In this document: positions 63,501-64,000 of the stretch, piece by piece
Layout of the letters: each line of letters begins with the position of its first letter
Position numbering within the stretch: position 1 is the first letter of the stretch
NCBI GenBank assembly: GCA_035772405.1
Contig: JAYKKM010000057.1
Location: forward strand, 976,632 to 1,040,631
Direction of reading: 5' to 3'
Length of the DNA stretch: 64,000 nt
Source of the DNA: Chrysogorgia sp. JL179-B06
Lineage: Eukaryota; Cnidaria; Anthozoa; Scleralcyonacea; Chrysogorgiidae
Notes under the pieces: model-generated
Seen by the model: only the letters and a program-made list of their open reading frames with translations
Told to the model about the DNA's origin: nothing
Databases searched by the model: none
Translations under genes and position numbers: made by a program

Positions 63501-64000
63501 TACGAGGTCACTGAGGCGACTGCAAAAGACAAGAGTCAGAAACAAACAACCCTGGCAATCTAATCGTACGTGGCTGAATTACGGTGCTAGATGTGTGGCA
63601 GCGGTCTCAGAGCCAACGAATTTCTCAACGCCACGCCCAAAAATGCTACTTACAGATCCCAAAACTACACAAAACCAGATAATCGAAGTTTGGTGGTGAA
63701 TGGGATATCTGAAAAGATTGGTGAGTGAGGTTCACGCTGAGCCAAATTTTTTTCTAGTGCTGACGAAGCAACAGATTGTTGTAATAGAGAGCAGATGAGG
63801 AGTGTCTTGGTTGTTGTGCCATGTTCGCTGTGGTAGGACGGGAGAAGCGATATCCATCAACTATTTTCAATTCTCTAGGTAAGCTCGGCATATCCATTGG
63901 GAAAATTGTCGTGGTCAGGGATACGATGGAGCAGGAAAACATGGGCCGGGTAGGCTTTCTGGCGCTGCGGCTCGAATTAAGGCTATTCAAAGTAAGGCTA
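57571..64000. other. No confidently recognisable gene
   Basis: Frames of 60-144 codons occur (for example 62222-62452, 62843-63034, 63019-63453 minus, 63427-63699) but none carries a signature I can defend. A poly-C run of 14 lies at about 59525, an ATTT microsatellite at about 61772-61797, and a possible hAT-type end (CAGTGGCGGATCTAGACAGG) at 60217 without a visible partner. A plus-strand frame at 62843-63034 ends in a hydrophobic segment (FLFLMTLVILLNPTYA), which may be chance. Confidence 0.5.

Overview
This is an AT-rich, repeat-dense stretch of an animal nuclear genome, most likely a marine invertebrate. The mixture points that way: protein-primed Polinton/Maverick DNA, THAP-domain (Kolobok-type) transposons with TTAA target sites, CR1/L2/Jockey-group LINEs, DIRS-like and BEL/Pao fragments, tRNA-derived SINEs and many MITEs. 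Several multi-copy protein families here resemble ones I know mainly from cnidarians, but that placement is inference. I see no convincing intact host gene, rRNA, CRISPR or functional tRNA; almost everything readable is mobile DNA or its debris.

Layout. 1-741: right end of a Kolobok-like element carrying half a THAP domain. 771-3836: a coiled-coil ORF, a zinc-finger ORF and an unrecognised 262-residue ORF. 4006-10691 (minus): a multi-copy gene family member, split by a TA-flanked element (5078-8128) that is itself split by a TTA-flanked, protein-coding element of a type I cannot name (5120-7591). 13951-17022 (minus): a LINE interrupted by a 144-bp MITE. 17269-17679: a fold-back MITE with TTAA sites. 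18338-18840: two tRNA-derived SINEs in inverted orientation. 22854-23999: a TIR element with a SANT/Myb-like exon. 25.4-28.3 kb: a LINE tail, an 87-bp satellite, a DIRS RT scrap and an RPA-like OB-fold ORF. 29746-32291: a second Kolobok-like element with a THAP exon. 32.6-36.4 kb: retroelement debris (DIRS RNase H, LINE RT, BEL/Pao) and a small MITE.

The centrepiece is a complete Polinton/Maverick, 38904-55730 (16,827 bp), inserted in a minus-strand LINE (36395-38903 plus 55737-55960) with a perfect 6-bp target duplication CCTAAG and near-identical terminal repeats. Left to right it holds a protein-primed family B DNA polymerase (+). Next is a minus-strand cluster: a small zinc finger, a VLTF3-like zinc-ribbon protein, a coiled-coil protein, three small membrane proteins, a VRR-NUC-like nuclease and a BRO-N protein. 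After a hairpin-rich gap comes a second minus cluster of probable structural genes. A divergent plus-strand cluster follows: candidate minor capsid, chromodomain integrase, coiled-coil/membrane protein, candidate major capsid, packaging ATPase and two small proteins. Polymerase and integrase would copy and insert the element; capsid genes and ATPase would package it.

Three Polinton features stand out. Each terminus folds back on itself as a long hairpin. A short TATAATATA-like motif abuts many start codons on both strands. Reading-frame damage is very uneven: almost none in the left 7 kb, and a break every few hundred bases in the right 9 kb. To the right, 55970-57570 is another degenerate LINE, and 57.6-64 kb holds nothing I can name with confidence.
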